Below, piece after piece: positions 8,937-18,635 of a DNA stretch of 64,000 bases. The position numbers and the translations under genes were made by a program. The notes under the pieces are model-generated. The model did not search any database. It saw nothing but the letters and a program-made list of their open reading frames with translations, and was not told where the DNA came from. The stretch's first letter is position 1. Each line of letters begins with the position of its first letter. The DNA comes from Chloroflexota bacterium (GTDB taxonomy: Bacteria; Chloroflexota; UBA11872), in contig JAPOWQ010000040.1 in NCBI GenBank assembly GCA_026707585.1, forward strand, positions 1 through 64,000, written 5' to 3'.

Positions 8937-9361
8937 TGCGACTGGTGGTGGACGCCAGCGTTGCCGTGAAGTGGGTTGCCGACGAGGAAGATTCCGACAA
9001 GGCTGCCCGACTTCTTCGAGGACTCTACGAGCTTCACGCCCCGCGGCTGTTGGTGGCTGAGATAGGGAATGCTCTTTGGCGAAAGGCGCGTGCGGGAACC
9101 ATGCGACGTAGCCGCGCCGCACGGCTAGCCGCCGCGATAGCCGAGATGCCGGTCCTGTGGGCGGAGGACGAGGTCGTTGCCTCAGCGTCGGTTCGGCTAG
9201 CCCTTGAACTGGATCGCCCCGTCTACGACTGCGTCTATCTCGCTCTCGCGCATCGGCTTGGGGCGACGCTGGTGACGGCCGACGCACGTTTCGTGAATGC
9301 TCTGGCGGACACGGAGCACGGGGAAGTCGCGGTTTCACTGGCAAGCCTTGTCGAGGCGTGA
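8936..9361 (+). CDS. VapC-family PIN-domain toxin
   Basis: A 141-residue PIN-domain ribonuclease. Acidic residues expected for Mg2+ binding are present: VVDASVAVKW (first Asp), LLVAEIGNALWR (Glu), YDCVYLALAHR (Asp) and VTADARF (Asp). PIN toxins of this class cleave tRNA or rRNA when freed from the antitoxin. The ATG at 8936 overlaps the antitoxin stop codon; two GTG codons just upstream are alternatives. Translational coupling with the antitoxin is likely. Confidence 0.85.
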   Translation: MRLVVDASVAVKWVADEEDSDKAARLLRGLYELHAPRLLVAEIGNALWRKARAGTMRRSRAARLAAAIAEMPVLWAEDEVVASASVRLALELDRPVYDCVYLALAHRLGATLVTADARFVNALADTEHGEVAVSLASLVEA

Positions 9362-9527
9362 CCAGGTAGTCGAGCCGGAGAGCGTCGCCAGGTTGAGCCG
9401 GTTGAGGGTCCAGTCTCGTGATGACTACTGCTTGGGCTGCCGGCTTCGCCCGCCGGGCCACTGCTGAAGTGTCTACTGCGGACCGGGCAGAGCCGAGATG
9501 TCGGCTCGCCGGTCTCATGCAGCGGTG

Positions 9528-10370
9528 CTAGGGCTGCCCGAAGACGCGGCGGCAGGCGGCGGCGACGCGGGCGGCGCCTTGGGCGATCGGTAGGGCGCGC
9601 ATTTCGTCGTTGAATATCTCAACGCCACCGGGACCTCGATAGCCAGCGCCTTCGAGTGCAGCCGCAATAGCCGCAAGGTCCATTACGCCGTCACCCGGCA
9701 GGCGGCGCACCGAGTCGTCGAAGGTGGTTGGGTCGCCGGGCGGGGCGTCGTTGAGGTGGACGTGGTTGATGGCGCGTCCGGCCGCGGCGATGTCGGCGAG
9801 TTCGCTGTCGCCGCAATGGAAGTGGTAGGTGTCGAAGAGGATGCCGACGTTGACGCGGCCGATGCGATCGATCAGGTCCAGCGTTCCACGAATGCCGGAA
9901 AAGAGTTCAAAGGGCTGATCGGGCCAGATGTTGGGGCCGATGAACTCGAGGCTGAGGGCAATGCCCTCGCCGGCGGCCGTATCGGCGACATCGCCGATGC
10001 GCAGGGCGAGCAGGTCCAACATCTCGTCCGGCGGCCTGTCGACGCGGTTGGGCACGACGACGGCCGCGACACGAGCGCCCAGGGCCGCGCCGAGCGCGGC
10101 GTTGTCGGCCACGTCATCCAGGCTGGCGTCAAAGTCGGCGTGGGCGCCGATGACTTGCGCACCAGCGCCCCAGGCGCCGGGTTGAATGCCGCGGGACTGA
10201 AAGGCCTCGATCACGGCGTCGCGCCCGGCCACGTCATCCAGCGCGCGTGCAGCGGGCATGCTGAAGTCCGCGGCCCGGAAGCCGGCAGCGGCGGCCGCGT
10301 CCAGGTAGGTGCCGAGGTCGTCGACCTGGGCGACGGTGGCGGGATGGAGCGCGGGGATTAGCGAAGACAT
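9528..10370 (-). CDS. Sugar phosphate isomerase/epimerase (AP endonuclease 2-like TIM barrel)
   Basis: A 280-residue xylose-isomerase-like TIM barrel. The metal-binding pattern is visible as LSLEFIGPNIWP (Glu), GILFDTYHFHCGDSELADI (Asp, His), INHVHLNDAPPGD (His) and GGVEIFNDE (Glu). Proteins of this type isomerise or epimerise sugars, hydroxypyruvate or inositol derivatives. The substrate is unknown. A second, different member lies at 58611-59471. Confidence 0.8.
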   Translation of the reverse strand: MSSLIPALHPATVAQVDDLGTYLDAAAAAGFRAADFSMPAARALDDVAGRDAVIEAFQSRGIQPGAWGAGAQVIGAHADFDASLDDVADNAALGAALGARVAAVVVPNRVDRPPDEMLDLLALRIGDVADTAAGEGIALSLEFIGPNIWPDQPFELFSGIRGTLDLIDRIGRVNVGILFDTYHFHCGDSELADIAAAGRAINHVHLNDAPPGDPTTFDDSVRRLPGDGVMDLAAIAAALEGAGYRGPGGVEIFNDEMRALPIAQGAARVAAACRRVFGQP

Positions 10371-10438
10371 GGGCTCGACTCTCCTAGAAATGCGGGGCGC
10401 GTGCGGTCCGCCATGACTCGTTTGACGAGCGGGGCGAC

Positions 10439-12049
10439 CTAGCGGTCGCGGCCGGTTGCGCCGTGCAGGGCTTCGCGGACCACGATGTCGTCGATGAGGC
10501 GTTCGACGGGGGCCAGGTCGTCGGTGTAAACAGTTTCGGCGCGGTTGACTTCGCGAAGTTCCCAGGGTCGCGCGGCCACTTCGGCAAGAAATGGTACGCC
10601 GACGGTTCCGGCGCGCACCTGGTCGCCCGTGATCGGCGTCAGCGAGCCGTAGACGAGGCTGTTGTTGAAGCCCGACGGCAGGTCAATCACGTACACGTGC
10701 GGGAAGACCGAGCGCATGGTCTCCGACAGCACTTCAACCAGCCGGAAGTCGGTGGCGGTGCGTCCGGCGTTTAGCGCCACCACGCCCTTATCGGTCAGGT
10801 GGTCTCGCGCCGAAATGAAGAATTCCTGGGTGACCAGGTGGAACGGGATGTAGGGCTGGCGGTAGGCGTCCACGGCGATCACGTCGTAGCGCCGGTCCAC
10901 GCGCTGGAGGAAGGTGCGGCCGTCCTCGGCGTAGGTCTTGAGGTTGGGTTCGTTCATGTCGAAGTACTTGCGGCCAAGGTCAATGACCCGATCGTCGATC
11001 TCCACGCCGTCGATCGCCACGTCGTCTCCGAAGATCTGCGTGTACTGCTTGGAGACGGTACCGCCGCCGAGGCCAATGATCAGCAGCGAATCGACCTCGT
11101 CCGGCTTCTGTCCGCCGATGATGGGGGCGAGTAGGAAGTAGTCCCAGGGACCATTGGTGAGCAGGCGGTCGGGGTGGTAGATGGAGTGGGTGCCGATGCC
11201 CTCGTTGAGGACCAGGCGGCGGCCGATGGTGGGGCTGTCGATGACCTGGAAGAACTGAAGGGCGGATTCGCCTTCCACCAGGAGGCCCTCGGCAGGCCGG
11301 ACAGGGCCCGGATCAACGGCGACCCAGAGCACGATGAGAATGGCCATGAGTGCCGCGTAGAGGAGGCGACGAGGCAGGCGGCTGGTGGCGATGATCGCTA
11401 GACCCAGCAGCAGAACCGCAAAGATCAGAAACGTTGAACGGGTGCCGACGGTGGGGATGAGCAGAAGGACGGGTAGGAAGGCGCCACAGATGCTGCCGAC
11501 GGTGCTGACGGCAAAAACCTGGCCGGCGCGTTTGCCGGCCTGCTGTACGTCGCTGGTGACCAGGCGGATCGCGAACGGCGACACCATTCCGAGCATGGTG
11601 AGCGGGACGGCCAGCAGGAGCAGGACGCCGACCAGGGAGCCGAAGAACAAGCCGCCGTTGAGCGAGGCGATGGCCTGCGAGGACACGGAGAGCACGGGTT
11701 TCGAGAAGAACGGGATCAGGCCCACCAGAAACGAGGCGATTCCGACGATGTGAAACAGAGTGTCTTCGTACGGCCGCCGGTCGGCGAGGCGCCCGCCGAT
11801 CCAGTAGCCGATCGACAGGTAGAGCAGCGTCAGGCCGATGACGACGGCCCAGATGATGATGCTGGTGCCGAAGAACGGCGCCAAGAGCCGGGAGGCGCTG
11901 ATCTCCACGGCCAGGACGGACATGCCCGAGAAGAAGGCAATCGTGAGAACGAGCCAGACGCGTGCGGTCCCGAGCGGCTGCTCGCCTGTTGGGGAAGGGG
12001 TGCTGGCCACGCGATTCCTTAGCTCAGTTGGGGGGCGTCGAACGCCCAT
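10439..12049 (-). CDS. Membrane-fused spermidine-synthase-like protein
   Basis: A 536-residue fusion. The N-terminal half (about residues 30-255) has seven or more hydrophobic segments starting WLVLTIAFFSGMSVLAVEISASRLL, typical of the integral membrane domain fused to polyamine aminopropyltransferase-like proteins. The C-terminal half has the Rossmann core LLIIGLGGGTVSKQY, DGVEIDDRVIDLGRKYF and YDVIAVDAYRQPYIPFHL. Whether it makes a polyamine is uncertain; many members lack proven activity. A GTG at 12010 is an alternative start, just before the first membrane segment. Confidence 0.75.
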   Translation of the reverse strand: MGVRRPPTELRNRVASTPSPTGEQPLGTARVWLVLTIAFFSGMSVLAVEISASRLLAPFFGTSIIIWAVVIGLTLLYLSIGYWIGGRLADRRPYEDTLFHIVGIASFLVGLIPFFSKPVLSVSSQAIASLNGGLFFGSLVGVLLLLAVPLTMLGMVSPFAIRLVTSDVQQAGKRAGQVFAVSTVGSICGAFLPVLLLIPTVGTRSTFLIFAVLLLGLAIIATSRLPRRLLYAALMAILIVLWVAVDPGPVRPAEGLLVEGESALQFFQVIDSPTIGRRLVLNEGIGTHSIYHPDRLLTNGPWDYFLLAPIIGGQKPDEVDSLLIIGLGGGTVSKQYTQIFGDDVAIDGVEIDDRVIDLGRKYFDMNEPNLKTYAEDGRTFLQRVDRRYDVIAVDAYRQPYIPFHLVTQEFFISARDHLTDKGVVALNAGRTATDFRLVEVLSETMRSVFPHVYVIDLPSGFNNSLVYGSLTPITGDQVRAGTVGVPFLAEVAARPWELREVNRAETVYTDDLAPVERLIDDIVVREALHGATGRDR

Positions 12050-12081
12050 TTCGGGGGCGCATTGTCACGTACGCGACGCCC

Positions 12082-13680
12082 CTAGAACCCGAGCACCTGT
12101 CCGTGCCAGCGCGGGTCGGTGGCTCCGATCCGGGCGCCCGTATCCGGGTCGAGCATAACGCCTTGGGCGCGCGAATAGACGGAAAAGGGAGCTTCGCGAC
12201 GAACCGAGTGGCCGCGGTTTTCGAGATCGGTGAGGACGGCGGGTTCGAAGCGATCTTCGAGCATGAGGTCGCCCGTGTCCTCGTTGTGGTACCAGCGGGG
12301 GGCGTCGATGGCGGCTTGCCAGTGCATGCCGTGGTCGAAGACGTTGGAGATGACCTGAAAGTTGGTCTGCACCTGGTACTGCCCGCCCGGCGAGGAGCCG
12401 AGCAGCACCAGGTGGTCTTCGCGCCGCACCATGTAGGTGTTGAGGGTGTGGATGGGGCGCTTGCCGCCGTGGAACACGTTGGGGCTGGCGGGATCGAGGG
12501 AGAAGCCGCACATGCGGTTGTTGAGGAGCACGCCGGTGCCGGGCACGACATAGCACGAGCCGAAGCTGGTGAAGACGCTCTGAATGAACGTGATGGCGTT
12601 GCCGGCCGCGTCGACGGCGGAGATTGCGGTGGTGTCGCCGCCGACGGCGCTGGGATCGCCGGCCGATATGTGCTGGGCGGCGCGAACGGGGTCGATGGAC
12701 ATGCGGCGCTGGGCAGCGAACTCCTTGCCGATCAGCCGATAGATGTCGATGTCGTTCCAGTTGGGATCGCCGACGTGGGCCAGGCGGTCGGCGAACGCAG
12801 CCTTTTTGCACTCGGCCATGAGGTGGAGAACGTCGGCGCTGCCGAACTCGAAGGCGGCCAGTTCAAAACCTTCGGCGATGTTGAGTTGTTCCAGGAGGAG
12901 GAATCCCTGGGAAGGAAGGGGCTGTTCGAGGACTTCGAGGCCGCGATAGTAGGTGCGGAGCGGCCGGAGGACCTGGCACTGATAGGCCGCAAGGTCGTGG
13001 GGGGTGAAGGCGCCGCCGTCGCGGGCGGATGCGCGCACGAGGGCGTCGGCAAATGGTCCCTTGTAGAAGGCGTCGGCGCCGCCGTAGGCGATCTGGCGCA
13101 GGGTTTCAGCGAGATCAGGCTGGTAGAGCAGGGAGCCGGGCCGGGGCGGGACGCCGTTGGGGAGAAAGCTGCGGGCGCTGGCGGGGTGCTGGGCAAGGGC
13201 CGGACCGGCGCTGGCGATGGCCTGGGCGGTATCGAGGTCGACGGGAACGCCATGCTGGGCGAATTCGATGGCCGGGACGAGGGCGTCGGCCATGCGAATG
13301 GAGCCGTAGCGATCCAGAACGGTCTGCCAGGCGCTGACGGCGCCCGGGACGGTGGCGGCGTTGATGCCGTGGGGCGGGATTTCGTCGTCGAATGCGTCGA
13401 TGGTGAGGCCCGCGGGCGAGGGGCCGCTGGCGTTGATGGCGACGGGGTCCGCGGCGCCGGCGGGGAGGCAGAGGGCAAAGGCGTCACCGCCGACATGGTT
13501 GGTGCCGGGCTCGGCGACGGCGATGACCGCGGCCGCCGTGACGACGGCATCAAAGGCATTGCCGCCGTTGCGCAGGGTGCGCAGGCCGGCTTCGGTCGCG
13601 AGGGGATGTCCGCTGGAGATCATGGCGCGAGCGCCAATGACGGGGGGGCGCTGGGTGGCCCAGCGCGGGTCGGCGGTCAA
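12082..13680 (-). CDS. Gamma-glutamyltransferase family protein
   Basis: A 532-residue Ntn-hydrolase of the gamma-glutamyltransferase family. GHPLATEAGLRTLRNGGNAFDAVVTAA near the N-terminus and GSSPGGQYQ (oxyanion region) are diagnostic. Self-cleavage would occur before the first Thr of GGDTTAISAVDAAGN; the family's usual TTH is TTA here. No signal peptide is visible. It may act on glutathione or another gamma-glutamyl compound. The upstream neighbour is dnaN on the same strand. Confidence 0.8.
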   Translation of the reverse strand: MTADPRWATQRPPVIGARAMISSGHPLATEAGLRTLRNGGNAFDAVVTAAAVIAVAEPGTNHVGGDAFALCLPAGAADPVAINASGPSPAGLTIDAFDDEIPPHGINAATVPGAVSAWQTVLDRYGSIRMADALVPAIEFAQHGVPVDLDTAQAIASAGPALAQHPASARSFLPNGVPPRPGSLLYQPDLAETLRQIAYGGADAFYKGPFADALVRASARDGGAFTPHDLAAYQCQVLRPLRTYYRGLEVLEQPLPSQGFLLLEQLNIAEGFELAAFEFGSADVLHLMAECKKAAFADRLAHVGDPNWNDIDIYRLIGKEFAAQRRMSIDPVRAAQHISAGDPSAVGGDTTAISAVDAAGNAITFIQSVFTSFGSCYVVPGTGVLLNNRMCGFSLDPASPNVFHGGKRPIHTLNTYMVRREDHLVLLGSSPGGQYQVQTNFQVISNVFDHGMHWQAAIDAPRWYHNEDTGDLMLEDRFEPAVLTDLENRGHSVRREAPFSVYSRAQGVMLDPDTGARIGATDPRWHGQVLGF

Positions 13681-13739
13681 GCCTGAATGCTCTGGTGCAG
13701 CGGCAGCGCGAATCCGGACAGCGATGGAATGGGGTCGAC

Positions 13740-14894
13740 CTACGACACCGTGTGCATGGGCATGATGACGTGGCTGAAGGACGGCATGTCCTGGCCGTCC
13801 TTGTCCACCTGGCGGACCAGGCCGGGACTGGTGGGGCCGGCCAAGGCGAGCGAGACGCGCTCCGAGGAGACCGTGCCCAGGCAGTCGGAAAGGAAGCGAT
13901 AGTTGAAGGCGATTTGGGCGCTCGTGCTGGCGCCGGTGACTTCGGCCTCGACTTCGCCCTGGTTCTCGCCCAGTTCGGCGGAATTGGCGGAGAGGACCAG
14001 GCGACCGCCGTCGTCACTGCCTTCGATGGAGGCTCGGATGACGTTCTGGCCGTCGCGGGCAAAGAGGGCGGCAATGCGGGTGGCCTGGGTGACGGCCGCA
14101 GTGTCGGCAACGACGCGCGTTTCCATGTTGGCGGTGTCGGGGATCAGTTGCTGGTAGGCGGGGAACTGGCCGTCAATGAGTTGCGAGACGAGGGTTACGG
14201 CCCTGGTGCTGAAGCGCACGGATTGGGCGTTGGCCGTAAGGCCGATCGTTACGGACCCCGGATCGTCGGTGAGGATGCGCGAGAGTTCGACCATGGCCGG
14301 ACGCGGCACGATGATCTGGGTAGGTTCCGAGAGTCCGGTTTCGGCGGCGGCGCGGCGAACGGCCAGGCGATAGCCGTCAGCGGCGGCCAACTCAACGTAG
14401 TCCGGGCCGAACGTCAGGCTGACGCCGGCAAGGACGGGCCGGCTGTCGTCCTGGGCCGCAGCGACGACGACCTGCTCAATGATGGAGGTCCAGACGCTGG
14501 TGGGCATTTCGAGTTCGCGCTCGGCGTCGCCCACGGGGATGGGAGGGAACTCGTCGGCGCCGATACCCTTCATCTTGGCGCGAAAGCGCCCGGAGGACAC
14601 CTCGAGGGTGTCGGTCTCGGCGTCGAGTTCGAGGGCGACGACGCCTTCGGGCAACTGGCCGATGAAGTCGGAGAGCAGGCGCGCGGGAACGGTGATGGCG
14701 CCCTCCGCCTGGATGCTGGCGCCGGTCCAGACGGAGATGGACATTTCCCGATTCATGGCCTCGAGCTTGAGGCCGCCGTCTTCGGTGGCCAGCAGGACGT
14801 TGCTGAGGACGGGCAGCGGGCTGCGGGCGGCGACGGCCCGGCTGACGAGGTTTAGCCCGCGGTTGAGGTTTTCTTGCAAGCAGGTGAGGTTCAC
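13740..14894 (-). CDS. dnaN: DNA polymerase III beta subunit (sliding clamp)
   Basis: A 384-residue clamp of normal length. It begins MNLTCLQENLNRGLNLVSRAV and carries LPVLSNVLL, three repeated clamp folds and the C-terminal MPMHTV typical of DnaN. As a ring-shaped dimer it tethers DNA polymerase III to DNA. No dnaA, recF or gyrB lies beside it, so it is not in the classical origin-proximal cluster, and the window gives no sign of the replication origin. Confidence 0.93.
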   Translation of the reverse strand: MNLTCLQENLNRGLNLVSRAVAARSPLPVLSNVLLATEDGGLKLEAMNREMSISVWTGASIQAEGAITVPARLLSDFIGQLPEGVVALELDAETDTLEVSSGRFRAKMKGIGADEFPPIPVGDAERELEMPTSVWTSIIEQVVVAAAQDDSRPVLAGVSLTFGPDYVELAAADGYRLAVRRAAAETGLSEPTQIIVPRPAMVELSRILTDDPGSVTIGLTANAQSVRFSTRAVTLVSQLIDGQFPAYQQLIPDTANMETRVVADTAAVTQATRIAALFARDGQNVIRASIEGSDDGGRLVLSANSAELGENQGEVEAEVTGASTSAQIAFNYRFLSDCLGTVSSERVSLALAGPTSPGLVRQVDKDGQDMPSFSHVIMPMHTVS

Positions 14895-15107
14895 GCGGCG
14901 ATCTCCGAGTCGTGGCAGCCAGTCAACGGGGCGGGCCCAGCCGGCGATCGGTACCGCACATGTTGGGCGCCGCGGACGGCGGATACTAGATGTCGTGCCA
15001 AGCGGTGGTCAATCCAGCGGCGGGTTTCGGAAGCTTCCAGGTTCGGGTGGCGTCGCTGTTAGGCTTGCCTGACACGCCCGCCGCGGGCGCGGGCGCCGAG
15101 TCTGGGG

Positions 15108-15122
15108 AAAGGAGCTCGCTTG
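15108..15122 (+). promoter_or_regulatory. Ribosome binding site selecting a TTG start
   Basis: AAAGGAG (15108-15114) lies five bases before the TTG at 15120. It is among the strongest Shine-Dalgarno matches I noticed in the window. It decides the start of the ANTAR regulator, whose homology begins at SLRVIVAEDE immediately after this codon. Confidence 0.75.
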
Positions 15123-15692
15123 AGCTTGCGAGTCATCGTCGCTGAAGACGAAACGATCATTCGGCTCGACCTGAAGGAGCGGCTGGAGGCTTCGGGCCAT
15201 CAGGTTGTGGGCGAAGCAGGCGACGGCGAGAGCGCCGTGCGGATGGCGCGCGAACTGCGACCTGATCTGGTGGTGATGGATATCAAGATGCCCGGCGTGG
15301 ACGGCATTGAAGCCGCCCGGGCGCTGACCGCCGAGCACGTGGCGCCAGTGGTGCTGGTGACGGCCCACGGTGAGCGCGAACTGGTGGACCGGGCCAGCGA
15401 GGTAGGGGTGATCGGGTACGTCCTGAAGCCGCTGCGTGATCGGGACCTGGAGTCGGCCATCGCCGTGGCGATTTCCCGGTATGGGGAGTTCGAGGCGGTG
15501 AGCCGCGACGTGCAGACCCTGACCGAGCAGTTGGAGACGCGCAAGGCGGTGGAGCGGGCCAAGGGGCTGCTGATGACGCGGCTGGGGCTCTCGGAGCCCG
15601 ACGCGTTCAAGCGGATTCAGAAGCTGAGCATGGATCGGCGCCGCTCGATGCGCGACATCGCCGAGGCGATCATCCTGGCGGAAGAGATCTAG
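15120..15692 (+). CDS. REC-ANTAR response regulator (AmiR/NasR type, RNA-binding antiterminator)
   Basis: A 190-residue response regulator. The receiver domain (residues 3-118) has the acidic pocket VAEDE, phospho-acceptor D54 in VVMDIKMPG, a conserved Thr in VLVTAHGE and Lys in YVLKPLRD. A helical linker leads into a C-terminal ANTAR domain (about 128-188, ERAKGLLMTRLGLSEPDAFKRIQKLSMDRR). ANTAR proteins bind paired hexaloop RNA stem-loops to prevent termination. No histidine kinase is adjacent. It starts with TTG behind a strong ribosome binding site and is followed 20 bases later by the YfhO-like gene. Confidence 0.88.
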   Translation: MSLRVIVAEDETIIRLDLKERLEASGHQVVGEAGDGESAVRMARELRPDLVVMDIKMPGVDGIEAARALTAEHVAPVVLVTAHGERELVDRASEVGVIGYVLKPLRDRDLESAIAVAISRYGEFEAVSRDVQTLTEQLETRKAVERAKGLLMTRLGLSEPDAFKRIQKLSMDRRRSMRDIAEAIILAEEI

Positions 15693-15712
15693 GGGAGGCC
15701 CGGCCGACCCCC

Positions 15713-18631
15713 ATGCGGGGCGTCATTGACGGGAAGGTGCTCCGGCGCGTCCCCCATTGGCTGGGAGCGCCGTTGCTGGTCGTCGCGCTGTTGGCGGCCG
15801 GGTTGGTGCTCAGCTATCGGCGGCTAATCGTCGAGGGCCTGGTGATGGCGGGCTACGACACGCAGACGTATTTCTATCCCTATTGGGCGGCGGCGTTCGA
15901 CGCGCTGCGTTCGGGACGGATTCCACTGTGGAATCCGGACCTGTTCATGGGCGCGCCGTTTCTGGCGAACCCGCAGGCGGCTGTCTTCTATCTGCCGAAC
16001 TGGTTGCTGCTGGGCTTGCCGCCCGAACGGGCCATAAGCGTGGCGTTGATCTTGCACGTGGCGTGGGCGGCGGCGGGGACAGTGGCGCTGACACGGGCGG
16101 GATGGCGGCTGGGCTGGGCGGCGGGGGCGGCCGGGGCCGCAGTATTTGCGTTTGGCGGCTACTTCGTCGCGCAGTCGGGGCACGTGAACCAGGTATCGGC
16201 TGCGGCCTGGCTGCCCTGGCTGCTGCTGGGCCTCGACCGGGCGGTCACGGGAGACCGGCGGGCGTGGCTGGCGTTGCCGCTGATCACCGCGCTGCTCCTA
16301 CTGGCGGGGCATCCGCAGGTGGCGTATATGAGCCTGTCTTTTGGGCTGGTGTACGCGATGACCGTAGGCGCGGGGGGTGGCGGCGCCGCCTGGCGCGGGC
16401 GGATCCGCGGCGCCGCGCGGGGCCTCGTGGCGTGGGCGGCGGCCGGGGTTGGCGGGGTGTCGCTGGCGGCGGTGCAGGTGCTGCCGACGCTGGAACTCTC
16501 GCACCAGGGAATCCGTTCGAGCGGCTTGCCGTTGCACGAGGCGGCGTCGTTCTCGCTGCCGGGGGCGGAGTTCCTCAGCGCGGTCCTGCCGACGTTCACG
16601 GCGATGCCTTCGAGCACTGAATTCGTTGCGCACATTGGGCTGAGCGGGATCATCCTGGCCGTGCTGGGCGTGGCGGCCCGGCCGCGGCAGGCACGGACGC
16701 TGCTCATGGTGGCGACGCTATTGGGGACGCTGCTCCTGGCCGTTGGGCCCGCCACGCCGTTCTTCACGCTGGCGCATCGCCTGATTCCAGGGTTCGACCT
16801 CTTTCGCGTGCCGCCGCGCTGGCTGTTGCTGGGCATCCTGGCGGGGGCGTTGCTGGCGGCGCAGGGCACTGCGTCGCTGGGCCGCGGCCGCGTTGCCCCG
16901 GGAGCGTGGCGGCGAGCGACGGGGCCCGGGCTGGGCCTGGTTGCGCTGGCAGCGGCGCTGACCGTGGCGGGTGTGGTGCATCCAGTGAGCGATGACGTCT
17001 CGAGGCCGTGGATGGCGGTTGGGCTGTTGGCCCTGGCGCTGCTGGCGGCGGCGTATGCATCGTCCTGGACATGGGCGCGCTGGGCGGCGGTGGTGTTGGT
17101 GGTGACGGAGTTGGTGGTGGCCTCAGGTCCGGCCCCGGTGGGGCAGGCCGTGCCAGCCGAGGCCTATGCCGCCGACGCCGGCGTGAAGTCCGCGCTGCAC
17201 GCGGACGGATGGAACGGGCGTGTCTTGAGCCTGGCGAGGCCCTCGTTTGAGGTCAGCCAGCCAGTCCGGGCGCGGTTGGCCGACGAGTGGTTCAATCGCC
17301 TGGGGGAGCGCTCCTATCGCGAGATGCTGGTTACCGTGAAGAACTCGGCAATCATGAACCCGAACATGGGGATGGCCTACGGGCTGGCCAGCGCCGATGG
17401 ATATGACGGGGGCGTCTTGCCGCTGCGCAGCTACGTGGAGTTTCGCGACCTCCTGCTGCCCGGGACGGGGGCGACGCCCGACCTGCTGATTCAGCAGGCC
17501 ATTACCGAGATGCCGCCCGACCGCGTGCTGGACGGGCTGGCGGTGCAGTCGGTGATTCGCAGCCCAGACAGGATGTTCGAGATTGACGGGGCCACGCTGG
17601 ACCTTGGCTATTGGCGGCGCATCGACGAGACCGGGCGGGCTGACGAGCTGTACGTGGAGAAGGCGGTGGGCGTGGCGGTGCTGATCGACGCTTCGCCGGA
17701 GGTACCGGCCGGGCCGGCGGGCCGTGTGGAGGTGATTGGGGTGGACGGGTCGGCCGTGTCGCTGCCGCTGGTGCGTCGGGCGGAGCGTCCGGAACGCGTA
17801 GCGCTGGGTCCCGGACACCTGGTTTCAGTGCGGCGGGGTTTGGATCGACCGTCGTTCGTGAGCCGCGCCATGTTCGAGACGCCGATGGACGTGGCCCGGG
17901 TCGTGGTGACTGCCGAGGGTCCCCCGTTCGACTTGCGAGCGCTGACGGTGCTTCAGGAGGACGGCCGTTCCGCGCCCGTGGCTTTGCGGTCCGAGGGCGC
18001 AGCGGTGAGCCAGCGGGCCGGCGAGGTGGTGGTAACGCGCCGGGGAACGACGATTCAGCGGGGCTGGCTGGTGACGGACGCGCGGCTGGCGCGCGACGAG
18101 GCGGAGGCCCGTGAGCTGGTTGGCAGGTCGGGCTTTGCCGCCGACGAAACGGTGGTGTTGATGGCTGGCTCGGACAGGGAAAGGCGATGGGGAGCGGCTG
18201 GCGAGGCAGGTCGCGCGATTGGCGTCCTGCGGTCGGCGTCGGCGGGCCGGGTGGATGCCGTGTCCGCCGCCGAGTTGCGCGCGCTGATTCCTCCCGAGAG
18301 CGCCGCCCCGACGGACGCCGATACCGTTGGGCTGCTGGAGGAGTTGCCTGAGCGCGTGAAACTGCACGTGCGGACGACGGGTCCGCGGGTGCTGGTGCTG
18401 CCGGACGCGCCGTATCCGGGCTGGCGCGCGCGGGTGAATGGGGTGGAACGGCCTGTGTGGCGGGCAAACGTGGGGCACCGGGCGGTGCTGGTTCCGGAGG
18501 CCGGGGAGCACCTCGTCGAGTTCACTTACCGGTCAATCCCGTTCGAGGCCGGGCGCATCGTCTCACTGGTCAGTCTGGGAGCGCTCGTCTTGGGGGCCGC
18601 GGCCGTGTGGGTCCGCGGCCAGCGCCGGTAG
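15713..18631 (+). CDS. YfhO-like multi-pass membrane protein (GT-C glycosyltransferase type)
   Basis: A 972-residue integral membrane protein. The first about 480 residues hold roughly a dozen hydrophobic segments; YDTQTYFYPYWAAAFDALRSGRIPLWNPDLFMGAPFLANPQ (two key acidic/aromatic clusters, residues about 44-83) is the first extracytoplasmic loop typical of YfhO/GT-C proteins. The C-terminal half is a large soluble extracytoplasmic region ending in PYPGWRARVNG and one more membrane segment. It probably transfers sugar from a lipid carrier to a wall or lipid acceptor. A glycosyltransferase gene follows after four bases, supporting that role. Confidence 0.75.
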   Translation: MRGVIDGKVLRRVPHWLGAPLLVVALLAAGLVLSYRRLIVEGLVMAGYDTQTYFYPYWAAAFDALRSGRIPLWNPDLFMGAPFLANPQAAVFYLPNWLLLGLPPERAISVALILHVAWAAAGTVALTRAGWRLGWAAGAAGAAVFAFGGYFVAQSGHVNQVSAAAWLPWLLLGLDRAVTGDRRAWLALPLITALLLLAGHPQVAYMSLSFGLVYAMTVGAGGGGAAWRGRIRGAARGLVAWAAAGVGGVSLAAVQVLPTLELSHQGIRSSGLPLHEAASFSLPGAEFLSAVLPTFTAMPSSTEFVAHIGLSGIILAVLGVAARPRQARTLLMVATLLGTLLLAVGPATPFFTLAHRLIPGFDLFRVPPRWLLLGILAGALLAAQGTASLGRGRVAPGAWRRATGPGLGLVALAAALTVAGVVHPVSDDVSRPWMAVGLLALALLAAAYASSWTWARWAAVVLVVTELVVASGPAPVGQAVPAEAYAADAGVKSALHADGWNGRVLSLARPSFEVSQPVRARLADEWFNRLGERSYREMLVTVKNSAIMNPNMGMAYGLASADGYDGGVLPLRSYVEFRDLLLPGTGATPDLLIQQAITEMPPDRVLDGLAVQSVIRSPDRMFEIDGATLDLGYWRRIDETGRADELYVEKAVGVAVLIDASPEVPAGPAGRVEVIGVDGSAVSLPLVRRAERPERVALGPGHLVSVRRGLDRPSFVSRAMFETPMDVARVVVTAEGPPFDLRALTVLQEDGRSAPVALRSEGAAVSQRAGEVVVTRRGTTIQRGWLVTDARLARDEAEARELVGRSGFAADETVVLMAGSDRERRWGAAGEAGRAIGVLRSASAGRVDAVSAAELRALIPPESAAPTDADTVGLLEELPERVKLHVRTTGPRVLVLPDAPYPGWRARVNGVERPVWRANVGHRAVLVPEAGEHLVEFTYRSIPFEAGRIVSLVSLGALVLGAAAVWVRGQRR

Positions 18632-18635
18632 TCCG

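Noticed and set aside
13740-15119. Replication origin near dnaN
   Set aside because: No dnaA, recF or gyrB, and no cluster of DnaA-box-like sequences was seen in the 225-base intergenic region.
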